A stretch of 64,000 nucleotides of DNA. Source: Forficula auricularia (Eukaryota; Arthropoda; Insecta; Dermaptera; Forficulidae). The stretch spans positions 8,457,294 through 8,521,293 of the forward strand of contig JALMQS010000153.1 of the NCBI GenBank assembly GCA_024734495.1, read 5' to 3'. This document shows, one piece after another, positions 32,456 through 43,448 of the stretch. Position numbers and translations under genes: made by a program. Position 1 is the first letter of the stretch. The number at the start of each line of letters is the position of its first letter. The notes beneath the pieces were generated by a model. The model saw only the letters and a program-made list of their open reading frames with translations. It had not been told where the DNA came from and ran no database searches.

Positions 32456-33395
32456 TCACGAATCATCGTTTTGTTTCATTCGGTTTTTTTTTCAACAATT
32501 TTTCTTACTCTAATTTCTGAATTTAGATTGAATATATTTTTTTAATTTGACTTATTTTGAACTGGCAATGAAGCCCTTATTACGTAGGGCTTGTTGGAGC
32601 ATCGAAATAAGGCTTAATAATATTATTTTCATATAAATTTTAAAATTTGTATCCGTAACCTAACAGGAGTGTACTTGCAGCTCCTGCCAAAAAAATTTTC
32701 ATCGACTTTTTAGCAACACAAAATCTGACTGCTCTAAGAGTATGGTGAAATGAAAAATTTTTTTAAGCTGCAACAGAATCGAGTTTCATGTCACGAATCA
32801 TCGTTTCGTTTCATTTGGTTTTTTTAACAATTTTTCTTACTCTTATTTCTGAATTTATCATTGAATATATTTTTTTAATTTGACTTATTTTGACCTGGCA
32901 ATGAAGCCCTTATTGCGTAGGGGTTGTTGGATCATCGAAATAAGGTTTAATAATATTATTTTCTTCAAAGTTTTTAAAATTTTTATTAGGCATCTAGGAC
33001 CAAACAGGAGTGTGCTTGCTTCTCCCTCCAAAAAATATTCTACCATTTTTAGCAACAAAAAATCGGACTGCTCTAAGAGCAGGTGAAATGAAAAATTTCT
33101 TTAAGCTACAACAGAATAGAGAGAGTTTCATGTCACGAATCATGGTTTCGTTTCATTTGGTTTTTTTCCACAATTTTTCTTACTCTAATTTCTGAATTTA
33201 TCATTGAATATATTTATTTAATTTGACTTATTTTGACCTACCAATAAAGCCCTTATTACGTAGGGGTTGTTGGAGCATCGAAATAAGATTTAATAATATT
33301 ATTTTCTTAAAAAATTTTAAAATTTTTATCTGGCACCTAGGACCAAACAGGACCTCTCCCTCCAAAAAATTTCCATCGACTTTTTAGCAACAATA
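32456..33395 (+). repeat. Tandem repeat, about 2.8 units of 335-342 bp
   Basis: GTCACGAATCATCG-type starts are at 32456, 32791 and 33133. Each unit then has TGACTTATTTTGACCTGGCA, TAGGGGTTGTTGGA and CTAGGACCAAACAGGA. The third unit is cut short at about 33395. The first unit is the most divergent. No conserved frame runs through the units. Confidence 0.8.
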
Positions 33396-34040
33396 TTTGT
33401 TTTAAAATAAAAATAGCATTTATCGGATACCCTTTTTTCTTAATTCTCGCAATACTATTGGTAATCAGTTTTTGTACTGTACTAAATGGACAGATTCCCC
33501 TGTAACCTAGTTTTATCGTTCTGGGCACCTTTTTTAAACAGCGGGATTGTTCTACTAGACTTACATCGATTAAGAATCTTTCTAAGTTTATAACTTTATT
33601 TAGTCTGGGGCCTTCATATTTTAATATTAATCAAATAAAAAAAATGAAAATGATTTTTTGTTTGTTTTGAATATAATTGGAAATTAAAAAACTTATACTC
33701 GAAACCACAATCAATGAAATGATGTTTAAAGGTCGGATTATACAATTTTCTCTCAATTAAAAATGTATACATTTTCAAAGGATTACAAAAAAGGAAATAA
33801 ATCTTATTAAAATTTTATCGATGGTATTCCCCCCCCCCCCCTTAAGGAAACAGAACATGATTTATTGATTTAAATGAAAATGCATTTTTAAATGGAAGAG
33901 AAAAGTATTTGATTAAATACTTAACACCTCTGATGTCACAACATCAATTCTGCATGAATTTTTAAATAAATTCTTGATTTTGTATTAAATGCGCATATAA
34001 ATTATACTATATAGGTATATATAAAATTCATCGATATGAT
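33396..34040. other. AT-rich stretch, nothing recognised
   Basis: Contains a C run at 33830-33841 and otherwise low-complexity AT-rich DNA. No gene, repeat partner or structure that I can support. Confidence 0.5.
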
Positions 34041-34042
34041 AA

Positions 34043-34690
34043 AACTAAGGTTTTGTCTGTACATTAGTCCAAATCGCCTCAAATTTTAGTGGCACACGTT
34101 TCAAGTAAAGTTTTCAAAGAAAACACATTCAAATCAACTGGTGTGTTCACCACACGACTTTCACATTTTCATTTATTTGAAGTTATCGCGACAGTAGTAA
34201 TTTACACCCGCTTCCTTTATTTCGTTTTTTTTTTGATTTTCTCAAAAACGGCTCTAACGATTTTTTTTAAAATTAGTGTATTTATCAAGTGTCATGAGTT
34301 AATAGTTGTGTCAAATTTTTAATCCGATTGAATTAAAGGAAGGGGTTGTAAATTAGGAGTGTCGTAAAATAAATATTTTAATCGTTCATATCTCGTCTTC
34401 GGAAAGTCGCAGAGCCTTGAAATTTGAAACTTAAGCTATCTAGAGGCTACAAGAAGTATAACAAGATTTTAGCTAAAATAGAAAAACCGGAAGTTGATGT
34501 TTACGTACGTAAGAATTTACCCCCCTGCGTTTCGCAACCATAAGTCTCAGAGATACGAAATTCGAAACTTAAGCTTGATATAGGCTAGAAGTAGTACATC
34601 AAGCTTTTGATTGTAATCGGAAAACAGGATGTGGACATTCACATGAAGGATGTTTTTTTTTTTTGATTTTCTCAAAAACGGCCCCAAAGA
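34043..34690. repeat. Inverted tail of GC-headed element, then repeat R
   Basis: 34043-34100 is the inverse of the AGACAAAACCTTA tail (CTAAGGTTTTGTCTGTACAT). 34200-34445 is repeat R (CAGAGCCTTGAAATTTGAAA) and 34530-34690 is a second, partial R block. The TTTCGTTTTTTTTTTGATTTT segments are part of it. Confidence 0.5.
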
Positions 34691-35235
34691 TTTTTTAATT
34701 TATCAAGTTGAGTTGCTTGTGCGTCTTCTGACATTGAGGAAAACATGGTGGCCGAACACGCATTTAATATAAAGTTTGTGGGTGAATTTGAAAATTTCCC
34801 TAGAGTTATACAATTATACCTACTGTCCTTTACCAAGCTAATTTTAAACCTATCCATGCTTCAAATTTAAAAATTTTTAGAGAATATTTTCCAGGATGGT
34901 ATGGTGATTCTACCCATACACATCCGTAAAAACACCATAGTTTAATGGGGAACTGAGGCAAACTCGCACTTATCCCACTTTGCCGGGAAAGTGTGCGCCC
35001 TGTACATCCCTAACAATTTTTTTTTACTATCATTATTGCATTTATGAGCATATCCAACATATTTTACATTGTCCACTAGGTTTATTAATCTAATTTATTT
35101 TTCTAATTTAAGATACATTTCCCATTTTTTAATAATATAGTCTTTAATTGTATACATTTATTGTTGCACTCATAAATTTTTTAAAGCCGATTTTAATCAA
35201 TTTCATATTTTTTCATTTCAAATAATCTACTAAAA

Positions 35236-35773
35236 GTCAATTCCGTCCCCTGTCCAATTTGGCTATTTAAATCTTCAAACCCGTATATTTACTTGAAAAA
35301 TGTTCAGATATGACTTAATAAAATATCACCTAATTAAAAAAAAGATGAATGAAGACTATATAATTTAATAAAAATTTGTTATAATTTTTTTTTTAAATTT
35401 TCCAAAGACTGTCAATTCCGTCCCCAACATAGTTTTAGTATTTAACTTGACTCACGCCATCACTACAGTGGTCAAGAAAGAAACTATTGTCAGTTGATAA
35501 GTTGGTTTATTGTTAACAACCACTGGTGTTAATTTTATTCATATGGTAACACAGAAAAATGACCTCATAAAGGTAAGTGATTAATTATGTCGTTCATAAG
35601 TGTCATTTCCGTCCTGCAATAACAAGTCATATAAAAATATTTATTAAAAAAAACTTTTATAGTGTAGTTTTTACTTTTAGTGAATTGTAACTAAATATAT
35701 AACCTTCTATATTTTTAAGCCAGTCTCTGCCTATATTACCAAATCAAAATTCTCTAATGTCAATTCCGTCCCC
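35236..35773 (+). repeat. Four spaced copies of a TCAATTCCGTCCCC word
   Basis: AGTCAATTCCGTCCCC at 35235-35250, TGTCAATTCCGTCCCC at 35410-35425 and 35758-35773, and a variant TGTCATTTCCGTCC at 35601-35614, all in one orientation, 175, 191 and 157 bp apart. The sequence between is not obviously repeated. Purpose unknown. Confidence 0.6.
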
Positions 35774-35939
35774 TTGATTGTCACACCTTAATGGGAAATT
35801 TCTTGAAAAATATTTTTTAATTCATGACCATTAGAAATTGGTCTATAGATAGTTGAGCCACAAAACTAAATTATTATTTTTATGAACATGTTTTGGTCAT
35901 TTATCAAAGATATTAATAGATAAGTTTATATTGCATGTA

Positions 35940-36025
35940 GGAGGGTTTTGTCCCCTCGGGAGTCGAACCCAAGCACTAGTATGCTTTCCGGGCAACTAGT
36001 CCAGACCCTTGAGACACTTACCTCC
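35940..36025 (-). repeat. tRNA-like core between inverted ATTGCATGT arms
   Basis: Read on the minus strand: GGAGGTAAG..., a D-arm-like TGTCTCAAGGGTCTGG, an arm ACTAGTTGC-CCGGAAA-GCATACTAGT with a 7-nt loop, a T arm with a perfect B box (GGGTTCGACTCCCG) and a closing CCTCC. ATTGCATGT and ACATGCAAT flank it. It resembles a serine-like tRNA (loop centre GGA), but position 33 is C rather than U and there is no normal 3' end. The perfect 36141-36262 palindrome lies 115 bp away. Confidence 0.55.
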
Positions 36026-36140
36026 AAACATGCAATATATAACGAAAGCCACTCATTTTCACTCCATTCAACTCGATTGGAATAGTAAAAATTAATGCTT
36101 AACTGAAATAAAGATTCAGCATCGGACCAATGCGAAGGCA

Positions 36141-36262
36141 AATTTATGTAAAGAATTGAGTATCTATTTGAGAAAGAAAGATTGAGTTTTTTCTCAAAAT
36201 TGATTTTGAGAAAAAACTCAATCTTTCTTTCTCAAATAGATACTCAATTCTTTACATAAATT
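36141..36262. repeat. Perfect palindrome, two 60-bp arms, 2-nt spacer
   Basis: 36141-36200 and 36203-36262 are exact inverted copies (AATTTATGTAAAGAATTGAG at the outside, CTCAAAAT-TG-ATTTTGAG at the centre). No mismatch found when paired by eye. It differs from all other foldbacks here by having practically no loop and no decay. Confidence 0.9.
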
Positions 36263-36639
36263 ATTATTGTTGGGATGCGATAAATATATTTTCAAAATTT
36301 TAGGTAAAAAAAAATGCAAAATAAGTTGGATTTACTCTTATACTTTCATATTTTTTATTTCTCGATCCATGAAGAACAAAGGCTAAAGTCTTTATATTTA
36401 AAATTTTACATACAAATAATTGATATAATATAATTGATAAAAAACGCACTATTGAAAAGTGGGCTCGCACTTAGCCCACCTTATTATATATACAATTTTC
36501 GCTCGATTGATTAATAAGAGTAGATAGATTAATTATTTTTTTTAATTAAATAATAATTTATCGAGTTTTCTAATCAATTAATTGGCAAATTCTAATATAT
36601 AATAATATTTGTAATGATCTTTTAGTGGAATTTAGAATT

Positions 36640-37467
36640 AAATAAGCTGACGTGTTCTGATGTGGCCACTTGACTTTACCATAAAACCTGGCCCCTCACT
36701 TATATTTAATATTTAATAAAATTATTTATAATCATGTAGGGGGGGGGGGTAGTTTTTGCATTTTTAGACTCCTGGGACCCACTGATTATGTATACAAAAT
36801 TTGGTTGAGTTTGGTAAATGGCAAAGATTTTCATTTTTCGACCCTCCCCCCATTTCGGGCGTTTTTTTTTGCATTTTTAGACTTCTGGGGAGCCACTGAT
36901 TATGTATACAAAATTTGGTTGAGTTTGGTAAATGGCCAAGATTTTCATTTTTTGACCCTCCGCTCCCCCCCCATTTTGGGAGGTTAGATTTTGCATTTTT
37001 AGACTTCTGGGGGTCCACTGATTATGTATACAAAATTTGGTTGAGTTTGCTCAAACGACCTAGATTTTTAATTTTTAACCCCCCCATCCCCCCCCTCGAC
37101 CTCCCTTAATTTTGGGTCGATATGCACCAAAATCTAATCAGCTCTTAATCTCAATGGACCAAAACTACGTGTGAAATTTGGTTTTGATATTCACACTAGT
37201 TTTTGAGCTAGCTCGTCCACAAATTTGGTAACGCACAGACTAACTTACTAACAGACATTTTGACAAAACAATTATTATCTCGAAAAATATAATTTTTTCG
37301 ATGTTCACTTATTAGAGCTTTTTTGTAGACCTAAAATGCCATGATTTCGCTCAAATTTTTAATCGAAATAGTTTTAGCCGTTTTTTAGATATTTTGAAAT
37401 AAAGAAGGAAAAAAACCACTTTTTTCATGCACGATTACAATACTTGACCATACCCTGTATGGTAAAG
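36640..37467 (+). mobile_element. HINE-like element, copy b
   Basis: TAAGCTGACGTGTTCTGATG start, CTTTACCATAAA at 36674-36685, inverted TGTATGGTAAAG at 37456-37467, with the end hairpin ACCATACCC-TGTATGGT. Three 115-bp units lie inside (about 36753, 36865, 36980), then the shared GAGCTAGCTCGTCCACAAA block. Best preserved copy of the family. Confidence 0.6.
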
Positions 37468-37639
37468 TAAAAACCAATTAATAAATTTATTAATAAATCT
37501 CCCCTGAATTTCTTTATATTCTCAGTTTGAAGTACTAAGTCGCCTGTGAGTATCCTACGCACAGGCAACTCAAATTGACGATACTCGAGTTTCAGTTGCG
37601 TCGCCTGAGAATTGCCAAGTATGAAGAGGGTAGAGGTCG

Positions 37640-37931
37640 TTTGAGAATACAAATTGTAATTACTTAAAATTTTTAGTTTTTGTTGCTTTCATGGATGTAC
37701 AAATGTATTTTTGTTCCTTGTTCCTTTGTTGATTGTATTGTAAATAGAAATTTTCTTTTTTGACTTTATGATTTATTCTAATAATTACCAATTGATTTAT
37801 TAAAACTTGATGTCGCTAAAAATGTTGTAATCTTCGTATCAATTATTATTAGAGTTATTTGTATATTGTAGTTGTTAATGTACCATGTACTAAGAAACAA
37901 TAAAATACATATCTATCTATCTATCTATCTA
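37640..37931 (+). mobile_element. Possible LINE 3' end with (TATC)n tail
   Basis: Unique-looking AT-rich sequence ending AAACAATAAAATACATATC and then five TATC units. A polyadenylation-like AATAAA followed by a short tandem tail is how many CR1/Jockey-type copies end. No coding part is attached, so only a 5'-truncated tail is likely. Confidence 0.35.
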
Positions 37932-38740
37932 AAGAAATATTCAAATTAATTAATCGATTATAAATAAACTTTTTGTGATTTGTATTGATTTTATCCGAGA
38001 ATATTCGTTATATAATAAGGAAAAATTGAAAGGAAATAAATAAAGGACGATATGAAATAGACATTTCATACCAAGACTTTGAAATTTTTTCAAAGAGAAA
38101 AATTTAAATAAAAAGGTTTAATTTTGTACATCAAATTAAGGATTTGATTTTAAATTAGAACAAAGTTATTGATTTTGTAGACTGAAAAAACGATATACCT
38201 ATTTATAGTTAAGAAATTATATTTGATATGAATAGATGGTGAAATTAATTATAGCCAAATCGATCTCTGTTTAATATGAATAAAGGATATACATATTTTA
38301 ATTATTCTCATATTTTTGGAGCAACTCTAGATATATTAATAGTTAAGATGACGCTATTTGAACCAAGCACCAATAAGAAAATTATGAAAATATATTTGAA
38401 TAAAATAGTGGAATAGTTAAATTTAATAGTTGGGTATTTAAATGGAATAATACGTAATTACGACAAGAAATGATATAACCTTGAATATTTTTTATTTATA
38501 ATAAAGATAGGTATGTATTTCTAAATAGAAGATGAGTATATTCATTTGATGTAGAATCTACTATATATGGTACAATCAAAATGAATTATATAAATATTTA
38601 TTTTAATTATTCATTTGGTTCAATTAATTATTTATATAAAAATTTGAATTAATTATTATATTAGATTTAAGTTACAATGTAATCTATTAATTAATCTATC
38701 ATTAAGTTACAATGTAATCTATTATATATACATTAATATT
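37932..38740. other. AT-rich stretch, nothing recognised
   Basis: Very AT-rich; a TTAAGTTACAATGTAATCTAT word is directly repeated at about 38668 and 38703. No gene or element end that I can support. Confidence 0.5.
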
Positions 38741-38746
38741 TCTTAT

Positions 38747-39352
38747 AATATAAAAGTAAAGATTTGAGCATCTTATTTTTGAAAAGAGTTGGAATGTTTT
38801 TCAAAAATGAGCTCGGGTTCAGATTAACAAATCAATTTTAAACTAGAAAGAATTTAATTTCTAGGACAGAATCTAAGATTTTAATAGAAATATTATTAAA
38901 TTGCGATATCAGAGGGGATTCATCCCCCCAGGAGTCGAACCTGAGAACTAACTTGCTTTCCGGGCAGTCAGCTCACACCCTCGAGACAAAAAACTCCCTC
39001 TGAATCGCAATATTTGATGTAAGCATAGAAATCTTTCACTCCATTAATATATAACGGAAATTAAAAAAAATTATCTTAATAATGAAAAAAAGTTTTTCAT
39101 ACAAGTCCTGCTATTTTAATATAAAAGTAAAGATTTGAGCATCTTAGTTTTGAAAAGAGTTGGAATGTTTTTCAAAAATGAGCTCGGGTTCAGATTAACA
39201 AATCATTTTTAAACTAGAAAGAATTTAATTTTTAGGACAGAATCAGACAGAAATTGATTTGTTAATCTGAACCGGAGCTCATTTTTGAAAAACATTCCAA
39301 CTCTTTTCAAAAATAAGATGCTCAAATCTTTACTTTTATATTAAAATAGCAG
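38747..39352. repeat. Palindromic element with tRNA-like core, left part
   Basis: TTTATAATATAAAAGTAAAG-type sequence with GAAAAGAGTTGGAATG occurs twice directly (38747-38873, 39117-39243) and once inverted (39252-39352). Between the direct copies lies a tRNA-like core (38912-39004). The segment 38857-39100 is inverted again at 41854-42108, beyond the LINE, so the LINE landed in one arm of a large palindromic structure. Confidence 0.6.
38912..39004 (-). repeat. tRNA-like core 1 in inverted TTGCGAT arms
   Basis: Minus strand: CAGAGGG opens and CCCTCTG closes (7 pairs). Inside are TGTCTCGAGGGTGTGAGC (A-box-like), CTGACTGC-CCGGAAA-GCAAGTTAG (arm with 7-nt loop) and CTCAGGTTCGACTCCTGGG (T arm, perfect B box). 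ATTGCGATT and its inverse flank the core. Same family as 35940, 41949, 63449 and 63812. Confidence 0.6.
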
Positions 39353-39360
39353 GACTTGTA

Positions 39361-41847
39361 TCATCATCATCATCGAGTATACAGTCCTAAGACTGGTTTG
39401 ATGCAACAATCCGTCTCCACTCGACTCTGTCCCCCGCCAGCTGTTTGACCTCTCTAAATGTCTGCCATATCCCCAATTATTTGGTTGAAATATTCTAATC
39501 TGGGTCTTCCCCTTCCCCTTTTCTTTCCCACCTCCCCCTCCAAGATATCCCTAAGCAGTCCCCCATGTCTCAGTGTGTGCCCCATCATCTGACCTCTTCT
39601 CTTCTTCAGACTCTTCCACAAGGTTCTTCTTTCTCCGATTCTTCCAAGAACTTCTTCATTTGTAATTTTATCTATCCATTTGATATTCATCATTCTTCTG
39701 TAGCACCACATTTCGAAAGCCTCTAATCTCTTTCTCTCCGCTTTTCTAATTGTCCAGGTTTCACACCCGTACATGGGCTATGCTCCATACATATGTCTTC
39801 AATAGCAACTTCCTGTTTTCTAAGCTGATTGAGGAGGAGCATAGTAGTTTTTGTTTTGAATTAAACCCCATTTTTGCTTGGGCAATTCTTGATTTAATTT
39901 CGTTTTCGCTCCTCCCATCCCATGTTATTTTACTTCCTAGGTAGCGGAATTCCTTAACTCCTTCCAGGTTTTCTTCGTTAATTTTGATGCATTCCTGTCT
40001 CGTTTGTTCTTTTTTGTACATACTAGGACCTTGGTTTTATTCTTGTTTATTTTCATTTTGATTTCTTCTATTAGGATTTGGTTAATTCCATTCAGGGCGT
40101 CCTCTAATTCTTTTTTATTGCTTCCTAGAAGGGCAATGTCATCGGCAAATCTTAACATAGCGATCTTTTGACCTTGGATTTCGATACCTGTATCAATTTT
40201 GTCTTTGAATTCTTTAATCGCTTCTTCTATGTATAAGTTGAAAATCATGGGTGACAGCACACATCCTTGTCTTACACCTTTTTTTATTTTGGCTTCTCTT
40301 TGCTCATCTCCAATATTTATAATTGTCGTCTGGTTTTGATATAGATTGTAGATTAGTCTTCTCTTCTGAATTTTATTCCCGCCTGTTTTAATATTTTAAA
40401 CATAATTTCCCAATTGACGTTAACGAATGCTTTTTCTAGGTCTATGAATCCGATGTAGTAGACAGATTCTTCCCTGATAAAAGCCCTTTCTATTATTAGT
40501 CTAAGAGAGAGAATTGCTTCTCGGGTGCCTCTGTTTCTTCTAAAGCCGAACTGGTCTTCCCCCAGATTTTCTTCAACTCTTTGTTCTATTCTTCTTTGGA
40601 TTATTTTGGTTAGGATTTTGGAGACATGTGAGGTTAGGCTAATGGTCCTGAAATTTTCACATTTATCCGCGCCTGTCTTTTTGGGAAGTGTGACTATTTT
40701 GTTTTTTTCGAAATCTTTTGGGATGATTACCAATTTATAGATTTTGCTAATTAGTTCAAAAAGTTTGTCAAGTGCCTTTTCCCCAGAGTTCTTTAGAATT
40801 TCAGCTTGTATATTGTCTATTCCGGGTGCTCTATTATTTTTTAGTTCCTTCAAAGCTGTCTCGAATTCTGACCTGAGTATGGGGTCTCCTAATTCGTTTT
40901 CGTCCACAGATTCTTCTTCTTCTATTGGGTTCATTGTTTTTTCTTCTCCATATAGTTCTTCTAGGTGTTCCTTCCATCTATTTGCCTGTTCGTTTTCGTT
41001 TAGAATAATGTGGCCTCCTTTATCTCTTATGTTCTTGCTTTTTGGCTTGTCTTCTTGAAAATTTCTTTTTATTGCCCTATAGGCTACATCAACTTTTCCC
41101 AGTACTAGATTTTCGTTGACTTCTTTACATTTTTCTTGAATCATTTTTTCTTTTGCTTTTCTACATTCTCTTATAACTTTCCATCTTAATTTTTTATATG
41201 TTTCTTTCCCTTCTTCGTCTTTTCTGTTCTTAAATTTTCTTCGTTCGTCAATCAGTTGCAGTATTTCGTCTGTTCTCCATGGCTTTTTAATTTCGTTTTT
41301 CTTTGATTGAAGGACTTTGTTGGCTGTTTCGGTCAGGCTTGATTTCATATCATTCCATTCTTGTTCGATTTCTTCTTCTTTATTATTTGTGGGTGTTTTT
41401 TCTTCCAGTTTCTTATTCATTACGTTTTCGAAGAGTTTTTGGGTTTCCTTATTTTTTAATTTAGATATATCCCAGCTTTTTCGCGACCCTCCCTTTTTAT
41501 TAGTTTTTTAAATTTTAGTTGGCATTTCATCGCAATTAGATTGTGATCACTAAAAATATCAGCCCCAGGATAGCTTTTACAGTCCTTTACTTGATTTCTG
41601 AATCTTTGTTTGACTAATATGTAATCTATTTGAAATCTCCCCTTGTCTTTTGGCATTTTCCTCGTGTAGATCCTTCTTGGATGGTGTTGGAAGAGTGTGT
41701 TTGCTACTACTAGACTGTGCTTACTGCAAAATTCAATTAATCTTTCGCCCCTTTCATTCCTATTTTCTAGACCGTGTTCGCCCACCACTTTTCCTTCTTT
41801 GCCTTTTCCTACTCTTGCATTCCAATCCCCCATAATTATTAAATTTT
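39361..41847 (-). mobile_element. 5'-truncated RTE-clade LINE
   Basis: A 2.49 kb non-LTR retroelement on the minus strand. It is flanked by the 6-bp direct repeat CTTGTA (39355-39360, 41848-41853). Deleting it and one repeat restores the continuous AGGACTTGTATGAAAAAC seen, inverted, at 39090-39110, which proves the insertion site. Its 3' end is a short (GAT)n run, as is usual in RTE elements, rather than poly(A). The 5' end is cut inside the endonuclease domain. The coding relic is described next. Confidence 0.85.
39454..41833 (-). pseudogene. RTE LINE endonuclease / reverse transcriptase, broken
   Basis: Read from 41833 downward the frames give, in order: the C-terminal half of an APE-type endonuclease (MGDWNARVGKG, IDYILVKQRF and the catalytic SDH in FSDHNLIAMK); a linker with ENFRTISL; reverse transcriptase with QFGFRRNRGTREA, motif A FIDLEKAF; a break near 40350-40260; LSPMIFNLYIEEA, then motif C FADDIALLGS; a second break near 39950; YLGSKITWDG; a third near 39770; and the C-terminal MYGCETWTIRKAER and GRGRPRLEYF segments. 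This is the domain order of RTE/BovB-type elements, by remembered motifs. At least three frameshifts and the missing N-terminal endonuclease make it inactive. The T-A-R-like YGCETW...RRMM tail is well kept, so the copy is not ancient. Confidence 0.85.
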
Positions 41848-41853
41848 CTTGTA

Positions 41854-42110
41854 TGAAAAACTTTTTTTCATTTTAAGCTAAATTTTTTAATTTCCGTTAT
41901 ATATTAATGGAGTGAAAGATTTCTATGCTTATATCAAATATTGCGATTCAGAGGGAGTTTTTTGTCTCGAGGGTGTGAGCTGACTACCCGGAAAGCAAGT
42001 TGGTTCTCAGGTTTGACTCCTGGGAGGATGAATCCCCTCTGATATCGCAATTTAATAATATTTCTATTAAAATCTTAGATTCTGTCCTAGAAATTAAATT
42101 CTTTCTATTT
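41854..42110. repeat. Palindromic element with tRNA-like core, right arm
   Basis: Inverse of 38857-39100 (TGAAAAACTTTTTTTCATTT, GTTATATATTAATGGAGTG, ending GGACAGAATC-type sequence). It starts at the LINE's target duplication. Confidence 0.65.
41949..42041 (+). repeat. tRNA-like core 2
   Basis: Plus-strand relative of 38912-39004, with CAGAGGG/CCCTCTG closing pairs. The B box has one change (GGTTTGACTCC) and the middle arm CTGACTACCCGGAAAGC is slightly altered. ATTGCGATT and ATCGCAATT flank it. Confidence 0.55.
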
Positions 42111-42850
42111 CTTATAATCCTTTAGTGGGTTTAAAAATTAAAAAAAAAAAACAATTAATAATGTAAACAAAATTTTTGTTAATTTTTTTTAAAAAATATC
42201 TTAATTATTAAGATATCACTATTTGAACAAAATCTAAGTCGTTTTATTATAAAAAAACTTTCATTTAGATATAATAGGAGTTTCACTAGAAGTAAATAAG
42301 ACATTCATTTGATATTAAGAGATATCTAATAAAATAAAATAGATCACTTAAATATATAATATATTTGGATTAAATACCTAAAAATTTGGTCATATTTGGA
42401 ATGATTTCTGATATACTATATATTAATAATATATTAATAAAATATCTTTTGGAATAAATAAGAGCTCATTAAAAAGGCTCAACTCTATCATCGGCTGCCC
42501 CCCTAGGAAAATAACTATACGCCATTGAAAAGAGGTACATTATTTTATATATTCAATTTCTAAAATAATATCCTTTGAAATTGTTGTTGAATTCTGTTGA
42601 AGGCTAACTGCGTAAAAAAAGAACTCGCTAAATGAATCATCACAAAGAATTCAATCCAATTAGAGAGCATTACTGGATATTTCAAAGGTTTCCTAAGAGA
42701 GTATTATCCAAGAATCTTTTGGAATTTCAATCTACAACTAATTCCAACTCTAGTTTATATAAATCATAGACATATTCTAGAGATTACGGATTTTCTCATA
42801 AATATAAGGAACATTTTTACTTTCACATTTATATTTAAAAAATATAATGT
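42111..42850. other. AT-rich stretch, nothing recognised
   Basis: No gene, element end or repeat partner seen. Confidence 0.5.
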
Positions 42851-42854
42851 GTAA

Positions 42855-43150
42855 GTATTGCGATTGCCTCCCGAATTCTTGACACTATGGGTGCTTCTTT
42901 CTCAGAGATGAAAAAAGTTAATTTAATTTTGTCAATTCTAGATTGAAGAAATCGATGCCCTTAAAAGTTGGAAGCCGGATTTAGAAAAAAAACCCGGATA
43001 TTGTGGTCCCAAGAAGTCAAAAAGGGATCAAAAATCCATTGGTCAGTGCGTACTTACGTATATATGTACCCCCTGCGTTTCGCAACCATAAATCTCAGAG
43101 CTACGAAATTCGAAACTTAAGCTTGATATAAGCTAGAAGGAGTACAGCAA
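42855..43150 (+). repeat. Repeat S copy 2 followed by repeat R fragment
   Basis: 42855-43050 matches 25541-25715. 43060-43150 (CCCCTGCGTTTCGCAACCAT, GAAACTTAAGCTTGATATA) matches 34520-34600. 43275-43330 then carries the CACCGAGTGATGCTCGGTAAC hairpin (inverse of the one near 3071). Confidence 0.55.
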
Positions 43151-43397
43151 GCTTTTTTTATTGTTTGTAATATTGTCGTATTTTTTTCTTTTAATTGTAT
43201 TGACCGCATTGCACAGTTGTGGGGCGCTGTTGGCGCCCCAACACTTGCCGCTTTCCTGGAGTTGCTCATATAAACATGGACTTAGTACCTGGAGGCACCG
43301 AGTGATGCTCGGTAACTTCTTCCTTCAGTTAAAAGCTTTATTTTAATTAACAGGAATAGCAGGGAATTGGACAAAAATTAAAAACAGAGTTTTTATT

Positions 43398-43448
43398 GAA
43401 TGAGCCAGACGTTTCGTCGATTAATTTCGACTTCTCAGTGGCTCATTC
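43398..43448 (-). ncRNA. Hammerhead-like motif A1 (best stem I)
   Basis: Minus strand: GAATGAGCCA, CTGAGAA, stem II GTCG / CGAC (loop AAATTAAT), GAA, ACGT (two-pair stem III with no loop), C, then TGGCTCATTC. Stem I is 10 perfect pairs and the cleavage triplet would be GTC. The one core defect is A where G8 should be. In the partner copy (A2) that region reads CTGAGGAA, so the family core was probably CTGAGGA plus the extra A, and this copy has lost one G. Small type I hammerheads of this shape are known in Penelope-like elements. Confidence 0.55.

Noticed and set aside
36764..37109. Short frames with repeated FDPP/ILGG peptides
   Set aside because: Translations of the 115-bp unit array of a HINE-like element.
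37640..37660. CTTGACCATACC-type ends as rho-independent terminators
   Set aside because: Hairpins followed by A/T runs are element ends here; bacterial termination does not apply.
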